This document shows positions 25,836 through 35,504 of a stretch of DNA of 64,000 nucleotides, piece by piece; positions within the stretch are counted from its first letter, which is position 1; every line of letters begins with the position of its first letter. The position numbers were made by a program, and so were the translations under genes. The notes under the pieces are model-generated. The model did no database searches. It was not told the DNA's origin and was given only the letters and a program-made list of their open reading frames with translations. Origin of the DNA: Ignavibacteria bacterium (GTDB lineage: Bacteria; Bacteroidota; Ignavibacteria; Tepidaquicellales; Tepidaquicellaceae); NCBI GenBank assembly GCA_028714695.1, contig JAQTLX010000002.1, forward strand, positions 1-64,000, in the 5' to 3' direction.

Positions 25836-27029
25836 ATGAGCGGCGGGAATAAAATAAAAATCTCAAGAACCGTTATTGTATTAAGCGTCGTCAGTCTTCT
25901 GACTGACATTTCGAGCGAAATGCTTTATCCGGTTATGCCGGTTTATCTGAAATCCATAGGCTTTTCGGCGCTTATTATTGGTATTCTTGAAGGTGTGGCG
26001 GAGGCCACCGCGGGTTTCAGCAAAGGATATTTCGGCAGTTTGTCGGACAGAACGGGTAAAAGAATTCCGTTTGTCAGATTCGGATATTTGTTGAGTGCAT
26101 TGTCGAAACCGCTGCTTGCAGTATTTCAATTTCCCTTATGGGTTTTTATGGCGAGGGGATTCGACAGACTGGGAAAAGGCATCCGAACTTCTGCGCGTGA
26201 TGCAGTTCTTTCGGCAGAATCAACTCCCGAAACAAAAGCAAGAATATTCGGCTTCCACAGGGCAATGGATACGGCCGGCGCAATGTTAGGGCCTGTCGCA
26301 GCACTTATATATCTCTATTTTTTCCCCGATAATTTCAGGATTCTGTTCCTTATTGCTTTTTTACCTGGAATTATTTCAGTCTCTTTTACTTTCTATCTGA
26401 AAGACAAAACTGTTATTCCGGACCCGTCAGTAAAAAAGAAAGGATTTTTTTCTTTTCTCCAATACTGGTCAAAATCCGATGCTCAATATAAAAAACTTGT
26501 CTGCGGATTGTTATTTTTTACATTAATAAATAGTTCGGATATTTTTTTACTGCTTATGATAAAGCAGGCAGGTTATTCAAATATCGAAGTTGTTGCCGCT
26601 TATATCTTTTATAATTTTGTCTATGCGGCAGTCTCTTATCCCGCAGGCATGCTTGCCGATAAACTCGGATTCAAAAAAGTTTTTATTATCGGGATGATAA
26701 TATTCGCGGTAGTATACGGCGGAATGGCTATGAGCCCTTCGCTTCTGATAATCTTTGCTCTTTTCTTTTTATACGGTATTTATGCGGCAACTACGGAAAG
26801 CGTTTCCAAAGCATGGATTTCAAATATATCAAAGAAAGATGATACTGCTACCGCCATAGGATTTTACACAGGGTTCGGAAGTATTTTCACCATGCTGGCG
26901 AGTATAATTGCAGGATTCCTCTGGAATCAGTTCAATCCGCAGGCGGCATTTTTTGTTTCCTCTATCGGTGCTGTACTTACGGCTCTTTATTTCCAATTTA
27001 TTATAAAACACAAAAAATATGTCAATTAA
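25836..27029 (+). CDS. Major facilitator superfamily transporter
   Basis: A 397-residue protein with 12 predicted helices. It has the MFS loop 2-3 signature GSLSDRTGKRIPFVRFGY (about residues 67-84) and its counterpart GMLADKLGFKKVFIIG in the second half (about 273-288). The N-terminal SLLTDISSEMLYPVMPVYL is typical of a clade of bacterial MFS proteins annotated only as 'MFS transporter'. Substrate is unknown. Its end overlaps the PAP2 phosphatase gene by 11 bases, indicating translational coupling. Confidence 0.87.
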   Translation: MSGGNKIKISRTVIVLSVVSLLTDISSEMLYPVMPVYLKSIGFSALIIGILEGVAEATAGFSKGYFGSLSDRTGKRIPFVRFGYLLSALSKPLLAVFQFPLWVFMARGFDRLGKGIRTSARDAVLSAESTPETKARIFGFHRAMDTAGAMLGPVAALIYLYFFPDNFRILFLIAFLPGIISVSFTFYLKDKTVIPDPSVKKKGFFSFLQYWSKSDAQYKKLVCGLLFFTLINSSDIFLLLMIKQAGYSNIEVVAAYIFYNFVYAAVSYPAGMLADKLGFKKVFIIGMIIFAVVYGGMAMSPSLLIIFALFFLYGIYAATTESVSKAWISNISKKDDTATAIGFYTGFGSIFTMLASIIAGFLWNQFNPQAAFFVSSIGAVLTALYFQFIIKHKKYVN

Positions 27030-27837
27030 AAATTCGTTAATATCTCTGATTGTTTTCCTTGTATTTATTTCGAATTCATATCCTCAGAGCGCAAAAGACG
27101 GAAGGAATGTCTTCGATATAATCGGTTCGGATATAAAGGAATCAGTAAATGACGGTTTATCGGTTTACACTGCTCCTCTTAAATGGAATAAAAAGGACGG
27201 GATAACCTTCGCGGCATTTGTGCTGACAACAACGGCTGTATATCTTAAAGACGAATCGATAAGGGCAAATTCGTTCAAACAGCACAGCGTGATAAATGAT
27301 AAACTCGCGGATGCGGGGAAATTGTACGGTAATCTTATTGCTCCCGTAATAATTGGCGGAGGAATTTATTCAGGCGGCTTGATAATGAAAAATGAAGATG
27401 TACGCATAACCGGAAGAATGATTTTCGAATCGGTGTTGTATTCGGGAATAGTAACGACATTTTTCAAAAGTCTTTTAGGAAGAGCAAGACCATATAAAGA
27501 TAAAGGTTCTCAGTTCTATCAAACGTTCAGTTTCAATACCGATTACACTTCGATGCCTTCAGGGCATTCAACGGTTGCATTTGCACTGTCATCCGTACTT
27601 GCAAACAGAATTCATAATGTTTATGCGTCAATCGGTCTGTATACAATAGCCGGTATAACCGCATTATCCCGTATTTATCATGATGAGCACTGGGCTTCGG
27701 ATGTGATGCTGGGTTCCGCGATCGGATATTTCATCGGGGATTTCATTTCATCAAAAAAAGTAAATTCTTCGGAGGGTAAGAATAGGATAAGCATATATCC
27801 GGGTCCGGGCAGTCTGAATCTGAACATCGGCCTGTAA
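27019..27837 (+). CDS. PAP2 family phosphatase, exported
   Basis: A 272-residue protein with a signal peptide (to SYPQ, about residue 22). The type 2 phosphatidic acid phosphatase motifs are complete: KSLLGRARP (KxxxxxxRP), PSGHST (PSGH) and SRIYHDEHWASD (SRxxxxxHxxxD). These enzymes dephosphorylate lipid phosphates such as phosphatidate or undecaprenyl pyrophosphate on the periplasmic side. Hydrophobic stretches surround the motifs. The overlap with the upstream MFS gene suggests a functional pair of unknown substrate. Confidence 0.87.
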   Translation: MSIKNSLISLIVFLVFISNSYPQSAKDGRNVFDIIGSDIKESVNDGLSVYTAPLKWNKKDGITFAAFVLTTTAVYLKDESIRANSFKQHSVINDKLADAGKLYGNLIAPVIIGGGIYSGGLIMKNEDVRITGRMIFESVLYSGIVTTFFKSLLGRARPYKDKGSQFYQTFSFNTDYTSMPSGHSTVAFALSSVLANRIHNVYASIGLYTIAGITALSRIYHDEHWASDVMLGSAIGYFIGDFISSKKVNSSEGKNRISIYPGPGSLNLNIGL

Positions 27838-27912
27838 GAAAAGGATTTAAACTTTTTGTGTTTTGAATCGTATATATTATTAAATACTTTTTAGAACAAT
27901 AAGAGAATAGTT

Positions 27913-28797
27913 ATGAAAAACATAATAACATTATCGCTTATAGTATTTACTTTCCTTTTTTACGGTTCTGCATATACCCAGTCAGTAAAAGGGAACGGAA
28001 ATATTATCAAGAAAGATATTCCCGTATCGGGTATGAATAAAATCAGTTCACTGGGCTCTTTTAATGTATTCATTAAACAGTCAGATGCGGAAAAATTAAA
28101 TGTCGAAGGCGACGAAAATCTGATGGAGTATTTCCTTGCCGAAGTATCTGGCGGAGAATTAAGCCTGAGTTTTAGTAAGAACAATGTGAGTCCCACCAAA
28201 TTCAATGTATACGTTGAAGTAAAAAATCTTAATAAATTGGACGCGGTTGGTTCTGGCAATGTTAAATCGGAGAATACGATTAAATCCGATAAATTCTATC
28301 TTGAAATGGTAGGTTCGGGTAATCTGGATTTCAATATCTCGTCCACCGATTTGATTATTGATGTAACAGGTTCAGGAGATGCCAAAATAATTGCGAGCGC
28401 GACAAATTGCAAAACCGAACATACGGGCTCAGGCAATATGGACCTTACATACGATAACAGTCAGGGTAATATCAAATTGGAACATGCAGGCTCGGGAAAC
28501 ATGACTGCAAACCTGAAATCGCAGAATGCAATTCTGGATAATTCAGGCTCGGGTGATTTTTCCGTGGAAGGCTTTACAAGCAATCTGAAACTCGAAAATA
28601 GCGGGAGCGGAAAATTCAGAGGCGAGAAGTACGCAGCCGATTATCTGAGAGTTGAATTAAACGGTTCAGGTGACGCATCGCTAATCTGCAATAAAGAAGC
28701 GGGCATAGAAATTAACGGCTCGGGGGACTTATATCTCGGCGGTAATTATACTGTCAAGAGGATTGAAAATAACGGCTCGGGAAAACTCAAGAAATAA
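27913..28797 (+). CDS. Head-GIN/DUF2807 domain protein with GSG repeats
   Basis: A 294-residue exported protein with a signal peptide to about residue 22 (ending AYTQ). The mature part is a beta-solenoid made of about nine repeats of 20-22 residues, each centred on GSG followed by N, D or K (VGSGN, VGSGN, TGSGD, TGSGN, AGSGN, SGSGD, SGSGK, NGSGD, NGSGD, NGSGK). This is the putative auto-transporter adhesin head GIN domain (DUF2807), widespread in Bacteroidota. A structural or adhesive envelope role is assumed but unproven. It ends 2 bases before the methyltransferase gene. Confidence 0.85.
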   Translation: MKNIITLSLIVFTFLFYGSAYTQSVKGNGNIIKKDIPVSGMNKISSLGSFNVFIKQSDAEKLNVEGDENLMEYFLAEVSGGELSLSFSKNNVSPTKFNVYVEVKNLNKLDAVGSGNVKSENTIKSDKFYLEMVGSGNLDFNISSTDLIIDVTGSGDAKIIASATNCKTEHTGSGNMDLTYDNSQGNIKLEHAGSGNMTANLKSQNAILDNSGSGDFSVEGFTSNLKLENSGSGKFRGEKYAADYLRVELNGSGDASLICNKEAGIEINGSGDLYLGGNYTVKRIENNGSGKLKK

Positions 28798-28799
28798 AT

Positions 28800-29645
28800 A
28801 TGATTAAAAAAGATAAACCGGATTATATCGGAGCAGATTATAAATTTGATACACTGCTGTCATCATCAGTGCTGGATGAACTTCCGTTATGGTCTGCTCC
28901 GTTCGGTTTATCACTATTAGATGAAGTAAAGTATTTTAAAAACATAAAGGCGCTCGACATTGGATTTGGGTCAGGTTTCCCGCTTATAGAACTTGCACAA
29001 CGGTTGGGTAAAACATCAATTGTTTACGGAATAGATCCCTGGCCGCCATCGCACAAACGAACTCTATACAAACTCGATTATCACAAAATTACTAACGTAA
29101 AACTCATTAAGGGGGCCGCGGAAAAAATTCCTCTGGAAGATAATTCAATCGATCTCATTGTTTCCAATAACGGGACAAATAATGTCCGGGATGTCGATAA
29201 AGTATTTTCCGAATGCAGGAGAATATCGAAAAAAGGAGCCCGGTTCATAATAGCGGTCAACCTCGACGGAACAATGATAGAATTTTACGATGAATATTTT
29301 AAGGCGCTTAAGAAAAGAGGAATGAAAAATGAAATAGAGAAACTCCGTAAGCATATTTATGATAAAAGGCGTCCTTTAAAAGAATTGAAATCGCATTTTT
29401 CGAACAACGGATTTAAAATCGATAAAGTCACGCTTAAAGAATTTAAAATGAAATTTTCGGATGCCGAATCATTTTTCAATCATACTCTCATTAAAATCGG
29501 TTTCTTAGATAGTTGGAAAAAAATACTTCCTCCAAATACATCTTCGGATATACTTATCGAAATTACAAAAGAACTTAATAAATCAAACAAACACGGTTTA
29601 GTGTTCTCGATACCCTATGCAATAATAAACTCAGTGAAGGCATAG
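28800..29645 (+). CDS. Class I SAM-dependent methyltransferase
   Basis: A 281-residue cytoplasmic protein. Motif I is ALDIGFGSGFPLIELA (about residues 51-66), the acidic end of strand 2 is YGIDPWPP, motif II/III is GAAEKIPLEDNSIDLIVSNNG (split), followed by KKGARFIIAVNLDG. This is the Methyltransf_11 layout, with substrate unknown. The last 120 residues (DAESFFNHTLIKIGFLDSW) form a family-specific cap. It follows the GSG-repeat gene by 2 bases; whether they act together is unknown. Confidence 0.83.
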   Translation: MIKKDKPDYIGADYKFDTLLSSSVLDELPLWSAPFGLSLLDEVKYFKNIKALDIGFGSGFPLIELAQRLGKTSIVYGIDPWPPSHKRTLYKLDYHKITNVKLIKGAAEKIPLEDNSIDLIVSNNGTNNVRDVDKVFSECRRISKKGARFIIAVNLDGTMIEFYDEYFKALKKRGMKNEIEKLRKHIYDKRRPLKELKSHFSNNGFKIDKVTLKEFKMKFSDAESFFNHTLIKIGFLDSWKKILPPNTSSDILIEITKELNKSNKHGLVFSIPYAIINSVKA

Positions 29646-30030
29646 TCTTTTTATATTTTCTCTTGTCCAATCTAATAAAGCAGTAATTATTATTATTTTA
29701 ATGCTTAATATATTGAACTAATATATTAATTGTCCCGTTATTACTGGGCTTAAAAAAAAGCAGCGGAATCACAAAATATCCTCAAACTATACGTAAAATC
29801 TTATTACGAAGAATTTATATTAAACAAATATGCTTTTATTATGTAATTTTCTTTACTATATTGAATATTCCAGGTTACCTTATTGTTGTTAATAATGCTA
29901 TGGAGAATAAAAATCAAATAAGGATACATAACTCACTGCGATATATTATATGGAGTAATAATCCCTTGCCGAGTCAAAATAATCCATATAAAATGGAATC
30001 AAATACTTTTAAACAAAAAAATATTACTGT
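29646..30030. other. Gene-free AT-rich gap
   Basis: 385 bases with no supported gene, RNA or strong terminator. A 44-codon open frame from 29900 overlapping the next start codon has unconvincing composition. The stretch probably holds the promoter for the surface-protein cluster that begins at 30031, but no consensus element stands out. Confidence 0.5.
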
Positions 30031-31686
30031 ATGAAAACGAAATTATTTTATGTCTTTGTATTTTTATTAATGAGTTTTGTCGTTGGAAATTCTATGGTTA
30101 TTCGAACGCAGGTACGGTTTAATCCGAACAATATTGATTCATGGATACAGAGTACGGGTATTTTCAATCAGGATATACGTACAAATAATACACCGGGTTT
30201 CATGTGGCCGACAGGCAGTGACAGATTCGCAATATTCACAACAGGATTATCAATCGGCGCATATATAAACGGGCAAATGAGACTTGCATCCTGTTCATAT
30301 AATGGAGAATACACACCGGGCAGAATACTTTCCGGGATACCAACCACGGATAGTAATACTTTCAAAATATATAAAGTAACCCGTGGGGACGGTCCTTCAA
30401 ATCCGGATTGGGTTAACTGGTATAAAATGGTCCCATTTGGAGCACCATTCGTAGATGTCAATAACAACGGAGTATTTGATTCGAATATAGACACACCCGG
30501 CGTTAAGAATGCACAGCAAACAGTTTTTATTTGTTTAACTGATGGTTTCCCGGAAAGCCATTTCCTATCAGAAGGTTTTTCCGGTGGTACAGATCCGCTC
30601 TTTTCCGAAATGCACTTCACTGCTTGGGGATATTCTAATACTGTTTATTCGGATATGCAGTTCGTTAAATTTGATATTATCAACAAGGGCACATACGCAT
30701 GGAATCAGGTTTTTATGGGGATAGTGGCAGATCCTGATTTAGGAAACGGTAATGATGATTATATCGGGTGCGATACTGCAAGACAACTTGGTTTCTGTTA
30801 CAATTCGTTGAATTATGATGGAAACGGGAATCCTCCGAGTTATGGACTAAATCCTCCTTCTGTGGGAATGATTCTTTTAAAAGGATGTGCAGATAATTCG
30901 GTTAATCCTCCGTTGAATTTTAGGATGACATCTTTTAACTACTTTACAAATAATACTAGCGGGGGGCTGACTTGCGAGCAGGATCCCTCAATACCGACTG
31001 AAGCATATGAATATCTTAAGGGTAATAAAAAAGACGGTTCACCGTTTATGGACCCGTTTGTAACTCCTCACAAGCAAACAAAATTCTGTTATCCGGGCGA
31101 CCCTGAGACAGCGGAAGGATGGACAGAATACCGCGGCTCGGTTCAGAATTGCGGAGGTCCGACCGGTAATACAATTACTGCAAATCCATCAGGAGACCGA
31201 AGATTTATCATAGGAACAGGGAATAATGATTTTAATATCAATCCCGGTGATACCCAAAAAATTGTTATTTGTCAGTTAATAGCACGCGGCACGAATAACT
31301 GGAACTCGGTAACAAAACTGAAACAACTAAGCGACATTGCATGGAATCTTTACAATGCCGGATTCATAACAGGTGTGCAAAACATATCCACAATTGTACC
31401 TGAAAAGTTTTCGTTATCTCAAAATTACCCCAATCCTTTTAACCCCGTCACAAAAATAAAATTTTCAATACCCGAAAACGGAAAATTGAATATTGGGAAT
31501 GGCAATGTAACGATGAAAGTATTTGATATGCTTGGAAAAGAAATAGCAACTATTGTAAACGAGAGATTGAACCCCGGAACGTATGAAGTTACATTCGACG
31601 GCAGCAAATATTCCAGCGGTGTGTATTTCTACAGACTGAACGCCGGAAGTTTTACGGAAACAAAGAAAATGATATTGTTAAAGTAA
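30031..31686 (+). CDS. Secreted surface protein with T9SS type A sorting domain
   Basis: A 551-residue exported protein with a signal peptide (residues 1 to about 21). The body begins with RFNPNNIDSWIQSTGIFNQD and FMWPTGSDRFAIFTTGLSI, a layout I associate with an uncharacterised Ignavibacteria surface family. The C-terminal sorting domain has LSQNYPNPFNPVTKIKFSIP, MKVFDMLGKEIATIVNE and SSGVYFYRLNAGSFTETKK. It is the first of three consecutive T9SS genes. Its last 119 bases are almost identical to those of the next gene, suggesting gene conversion of the sorting domain. Function is unknown. Confidence 0.85.
   Translation: MKTKLFYVFVFLLMSFVVGNSMVIRTQVRFNPNNIDSWIQSTGIFNQDIRTNNTPGFMWPTGSDRFAIFTTGLSIGAYINGQMRLASCSYNGEYTPGRILSGIPTTDSNTFKIYKVTRGDGPSNPDWVNWYKMVPFGAPFVDVNNNGVFDSNIDTPGVKNAQQTVFICLTDGFPESHFLSEGFSGGTDPLFSEMHFTAWGYSNTVYSDMQFVKFDIINKGTYAWNQVFMGIVADPDLGNGNDDYIGCDTARQLGFCYNSLNYDGNGNPPSYGLNPPSVGMILLKGCADNSVNPPLNFRMTSFNYFTNNTSGGLTCEQDPSIPTEAYEYLKGNKKDGSPFMDPFVTPHKQTKFCYPGDPETAEGWTEYRGSVQNCGGPTGNTITANPSGDRRFIIGTGNNDFNINPGDTQKIVICQLIARGTNNWNSVTKLKQLSDIAWNLYNAGFITGVQNISTIVPEKFSLSQNYPNPFNPVTKIKFSIPENGKLNIGNGNVTMKVFDMLGKEIATIVNERLNPGTYEVTFDGSKYSSGVYFYRLNAGSFTETKKMILLK
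31568..31686 (+). repeat. Near-identical 119-bp gene end, copy 1
   Basis: The last 119 bases of this gene match 33661-33779 at all but one position (A at 31578 against T at 33671), including third codon positions and the stop. They encode the end of the sorting domain (GTYEVTFDGSKYSSGVYFYR and onward). Sequence identity breaks down just upstream. Confidence 0.9.
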
Positions 31687-31700
31687 ATTATTATTTTAGA

Positions 31701-33779
31701 ATGAGAAATATATTAATCTTCATTATAATTTTGGTCGCATCGAATGTACTGGCGCAATGGGTGCCTGTATCAAATGGATTATTTTCAGACCAACAAGTAT
31801 ATACAATCTCTTCAAAAAATTCATATCTTTTTGCCAGTACTTTTAATTTTGGAGCGTGTGTTTCAACAGATAACGGAAATTCATGGTACATGAGAAATGA
31901 CATTTTAAGTCATGCCCCAAGAGAATATGCATTTACAAATCAATATATATTTGCAGGTTTAATAGATCCAAATGTTCCTGTGTATCGTTCCAGCAATAAT
32001 GGAGTCAATTGGGTGGCAGCAAATAACGGTTTATCTTTGGTTGTCTTAAATGCACTTTATGCGAAAGGAGAAATACTGTTCGCCAGCGGTATAAGCGGAG
32101 ATGGGATTTACCGTTCAACAAATTATGGGAATAACTGGATAGGAATTAGTAACGGTATTAATAATCTGCATTATGTATACTCCTTTTGTTCCAATAATAA
32201 CTATTTATTTGCCGGTACGAGCAGTTATGGTATTTATCGTTCGAGTAATAACGGAGATAATTGGACCGCAGTTAATTCGGGACTAACAAGCGTTAGCGTT
32301 TTTTCTATGACTATAAGTGGTTCAAATCTATATGCCGGAACTCATAATGGTATTTTCCTTTCTACCAATAACGGAGATAACTGGACGGCAGTCAACAATG
32401 GCTTAAATAATCTATATATAAAAACGATAACCGCCAGCGGAAATAATATTTATGCTGCAAATAATAATAGTGTTTTATTTTCATCTAATAATGGTTCAAA
32501 TTGGTCAACAATAAATAGTAATATCCCGGATACAAATATTACTTCTATCGCTATATACGGAAGTAAATTATTGGCAGGTACAAATAACTATGGAATTTAT
32601 TGTTCAACTAATAATGGCAGCAGCTGGTCTCCTCTGAATAATGGCATAGTATATCAGTATGCTTACTCAATAGCAGCGAATTCTTCAAGAATATTTTTAG
32701 GTTTGTGGAAAAACGGTCTTTATTACTCAACAAATAATGGAGATTTTTGGAATCATAGTAATTTGTTATCTGAAACAATAAATTCAATTAAGTTTAAAGG
32801 TAATGATATTTTTGCTGGAATTGATTACGCCGTTTATCGTTCAACGGATAACGGATCTAATTTTTATTATTCAGGACTTGGCAATGAAGCAGTTGTGGAT
32901 CTTTCTGTTTGCAACAATTACATATTTGCAGCGGCTTATGGAAGCGGAGTTTTTCGTTCAACTGGTAACGATACAAATTGGACAATGGTTAATTCGGGAT
33001 TAAAAAGTTTTAGGTTCGGATCCCTATTTACAGTTGGAAATAATATTTATGTAAGTTCTGATTCAGGTGTCTATTTATCGACTAATTCAGGAAATAATTG
33101 GGGACCCGCAAATAACGGGTTGACTAATAGAAGAATATCCGGATTTACATATAATGGTACATACATTTTTGCAGGTACTGACACAGGCGTCTTTAAATCC
33201 TCAAATTATGGCATCTCTTGGACTTTATCGAACAACGGACTCCTTGCTAATTATGTCGTTGCGTTGGCTTCACAAGGTTTGAATGTTTTTGTCAGTACAT
33301 ATGATGCTATCTATCTTTCGACTAATAACGGAAATAACTGGAATACAATTAGTAGTGGTTTATATTCAAGCCCTGCAGCAGGTCCTTTACTGTTAACTAA
33401 CAATTATATATTCGCATGCATCTATAATCGTGCCGTTTGGAGGCGTCCATTGACGGATATCGTCGGAGTGAATAACATTTCAATAAATGTTCCTTCAAAA
33501 TATTCACTATCTCAAAATTATCCTAATCCGTTTAACCCTCTAACAAAAATATCGTTCGCAATACCGGAAGAAGGAAATTGGAGAGATGGAATTGGAAATG
33601 TCATATTGATTGTTTATGACATCACAGGCCGTGAAATAGAAACTCTTGTAAATGAGTCACTGAACCCCGGTACGTATGAAGTTACATTCGACGGCAGCAA
33701 ATATTCCAGCGGTGTGTATTTCTACAGACTGAACGCCGGAAGTTTTACGGAAACAAAGAAAATGATATTGTTAAAGTAA
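31701..33779 (+). CDS. Secreted Asp-box beta-propeller protein with T9SS sorting domain
   Basis: A 692-residue exported protein with a signal peptide (to VLAQ, about residue 18). The body consists of about 13 repeats of roughly 40 residues carrying the Asp-box-like SxNNGxxW motif (STDNGNSW, SSNNGDNWTAVNSGL, STNNGDNWTAVNNGL, STNNGSSW, SSNYGISW), typical of sialidase/photosystem-stability-factor-like propellers. The C-terminal domain has LSQNYPNPFNPLTKISFAIP and VYDITGREIETLVNE, routing it through T9SS. It starts 14 bases after the previous T9SS gene and shares its 3' end. A role in surface binding is likely, ligand unknown. Confidence 0.87.
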   Translation: MRNILIFIIILVASNVLAQWVPVSNGLFSDQQVYTISSKNSYLFASTFNFGACVSTDNGNSWYMRNDILSHAPREYAFTNQYIFAGLIDPNVPVYRSSNNGVNWVAANNGLSLVVLNALYAKGEILFASGISGDGIYRSTNYGNNWIGISNGINNLHYVYSFCSNNNYLFAGTSSYGIYRSSNNGDNWTAVNSGLTSVSVFSMTISGSNLYAGTHNGIFLSTNNGDNWTAVNNGLNNLYIKTITASGNNIYAANNNSVLFSSNNGSNWSTINSNIPDTNITSIAIYGSKLLAGTNNYGIYCSTNNGSSWSPLNNGIVYQYAYSIAANSSRIFLGLWKNGLYYSTNNGDFWNHSNLLSETINSIKFKGNDIFAGIDYAVYRSTDNGSNFYYSGLGNEAVVDLSVCNNYIFAAAYGSGVFRSTGNDTNWTMVNSGLKSFRFGSLFTVGNNIYVSSDSGVYLSTNSGNNWGPANNGLTNRRISGFTYNGTYIFAGTDTGVFKSSNYGISWTLSNNGLLANYVVALASQGLNVFVSTYDAIYLSTNNGNNWNTISSGLYSSPAAGPLLLTNNYIFACIYNRAVWRRPLTDIVGVNNISINVPSKYSLSQNYPNPFNPLTKISFAIPEEGNWRDGIGNVILIVYDITGREIETLVNESLNPGTYEVTFDGSKYSSGVYFYRLNAGSFTETKKMILLK
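33661..33779 (+). repeat. Near-identical 119-bp gene end, copy 2
   Basis: Partner of 31568-31686, with one difference in 119 bases. It lies at the same place in the coding sequence of the next paralogous sorting domain. Confidence 0.9.
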
Positions 33780-33794
33780 TATTTAATAAACTGC

Positions 33795-35406
33795 ATGAAA
33801 ACAAATAAAATTTTGTCATTTGCAGGAAAGTGGCATATTGTTTTCATAGTAAGTTTGTTTTTGCTGCCTGATGTATGTTCGCCGCAGGCATCCGTCGACT
33901 GGGATCAGATATATAAGGGGCCCGGTGGTTACGGATTCAGTCCTGAACAGATAGCAGTGGACAATTCCGGTAATACTTTTGTAACGGGAACGGCTGTATC
34001 CGGTTTTTCGGATAGTAAAACGAGTTTTCTTGATATTGTTACGGCTAAATATAATTCATCCGGAGTTCTTCAATGGCAGAAAAGTTTCTTTAATACAGGC
34101 GGTCATCAGGACATTGCCAGAGCCTTGACCATAGACAGATACAGCAATGTAATGTTGTCGGAGAGTTTACGGATACAACAGACAATACATATTCATTTGT
34201 AACTTTAGAGTATAATTCGTCCGGTGATTTACTCTGGGCGAGAAAGAAAAATTATGCGTATCAATACCCATATTACAGAAAAGGCATTATTGTAGATTCC
34301 TCATTGAATGTCTATGTTATTTGTACAGATGAACACATGTCTTACCTTATAAAATATAACAGTAACGGTGATTCATTATGGACTTACAGTTCAAAAGACT
34401 ACGTCATTGAATCTATGCCGGATAATGAAAATAATATCTTGATTGCCGGTGGAAATAAATTAAAGAAAATATCTCCTGAAGGTTTGTTGGTTTGGGACAA
34501 AACTATGCCCAAATACATACATGCATCGAATCTGACAAAAGATTTGATTGGTAATTATTGTCTGTGCGGCGAATTTATGGATACACTTTATTTTTATAAA
34601 ATATCTTCATCCGGGGAATTATTGTGGTCTAAATATTTTAAAAAATATTACGTTGGCAACTATTATTTTTATAACTCACAAAGATGCATATTGACGAAAG
34701 ACGGTAATATACTTCTTGGATTTGAAACCCCGAATGCAATAAAAAGCGATATTACTTTGATGAAATATAAACCATCAGGTGACTTGATTTGGGAACGAAA
34801 ATATTCGTATGCTGACACTTCGGAGCAATTTCTGATTGAGTTAAAAGAAGACTCAAGAGGGTTTGTTTATGTATGCGGGTTCAGCAGAAAAAATAATTTG
34901 CCTATTACGCAACGTGATGATTACTTTGTTACACTTAAATACAATCCGGATGGGAAATTAATCAGAGCAACTCGAAAAGAAGGGCTCCCAACATACTCGG
35001 GTATTCCAAAGTGTTTTACAATAGATTCATACGACAAATTGTATCTGGCTTGCGAAGATGAGACGGCGAATAATTTTTATTCCGCGACGATTCTCGCGAA
35101 ATTTTCTCAACCGTATGAGATACACTATCTATTCCGATTCCAACCGGATATAATCTCTCTCAGAATTACCCGAATCCTTTTAACATCAAAACAATCATCA
35201 GATTCGAAATACCAATTAATGCAAACGTAAAACTTACTGTGTATAATGTTCTCGGAAAAAGAATCGAAACACTGGTGAACGGCTATTTGACTGCTAACCG
35301 GTATGAGATTTCATGGGATGCATCTCCTTTTCCCGGCGGAGTGTATTTCTACAGACTTGAAACGGAAGGATTCACATCGACTAAAAATATGATTCTGGTT
35401 AAATAG
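33795..35406 (+). pseudogene. T9SS surface protein gene broken by two single-base deletions
   Basis: Reading starts at ATG 33795 with a signal peptide and SBBP-like propeller repeats (IAVDNSGNTFVTGTAV, TAKYNSSGVLQWQKSF). This frame stops at 34202, but the protein continues in the -1 frame from about 34153 (VVGEFTDTTDNTYSF, TLEYNSSGDLLWAR) to about 35116. From there homology moves -1 again into IPIPTGYNLSQNYPNPFN, VYNVLGKRIETLVNG and GGVYFYRLETEGF, ending at TAG 35404-35406. Each shift fits loss of one base. Repaired, the product would be about 537 residues with a full T9SS sorting domain. Either the gene is decaying or the assembly has two indels here. It starts 15 bases after the preceding T9SS gene. 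Confidence 0.85.
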
Positions 35407-35504
35407 TTGATTAAATTTCACTTTAATATATACGGATTAGTACTTTAATCCCTTACGATACATAATTTAATTTTTATATTACTCAAATATAATTATATTT
35501 AGAT

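Noticed and set aside
29900-30034. A 44-codon open frame overlapping the start of the T9SS gene at 30031
   Set aside because: No ribosome binding site, Asn-rich AT-driven composition and no hydrophobic or domain pattern.
34150-34205. Programmed -1 frameshifting as explanation for the broken T9SS gene
   Set aside because: No X-XXY-YYZ slippery heptamer or following structure is seen at 34150-34157, and a second shift occurs at about 35116; deletions explain both better.
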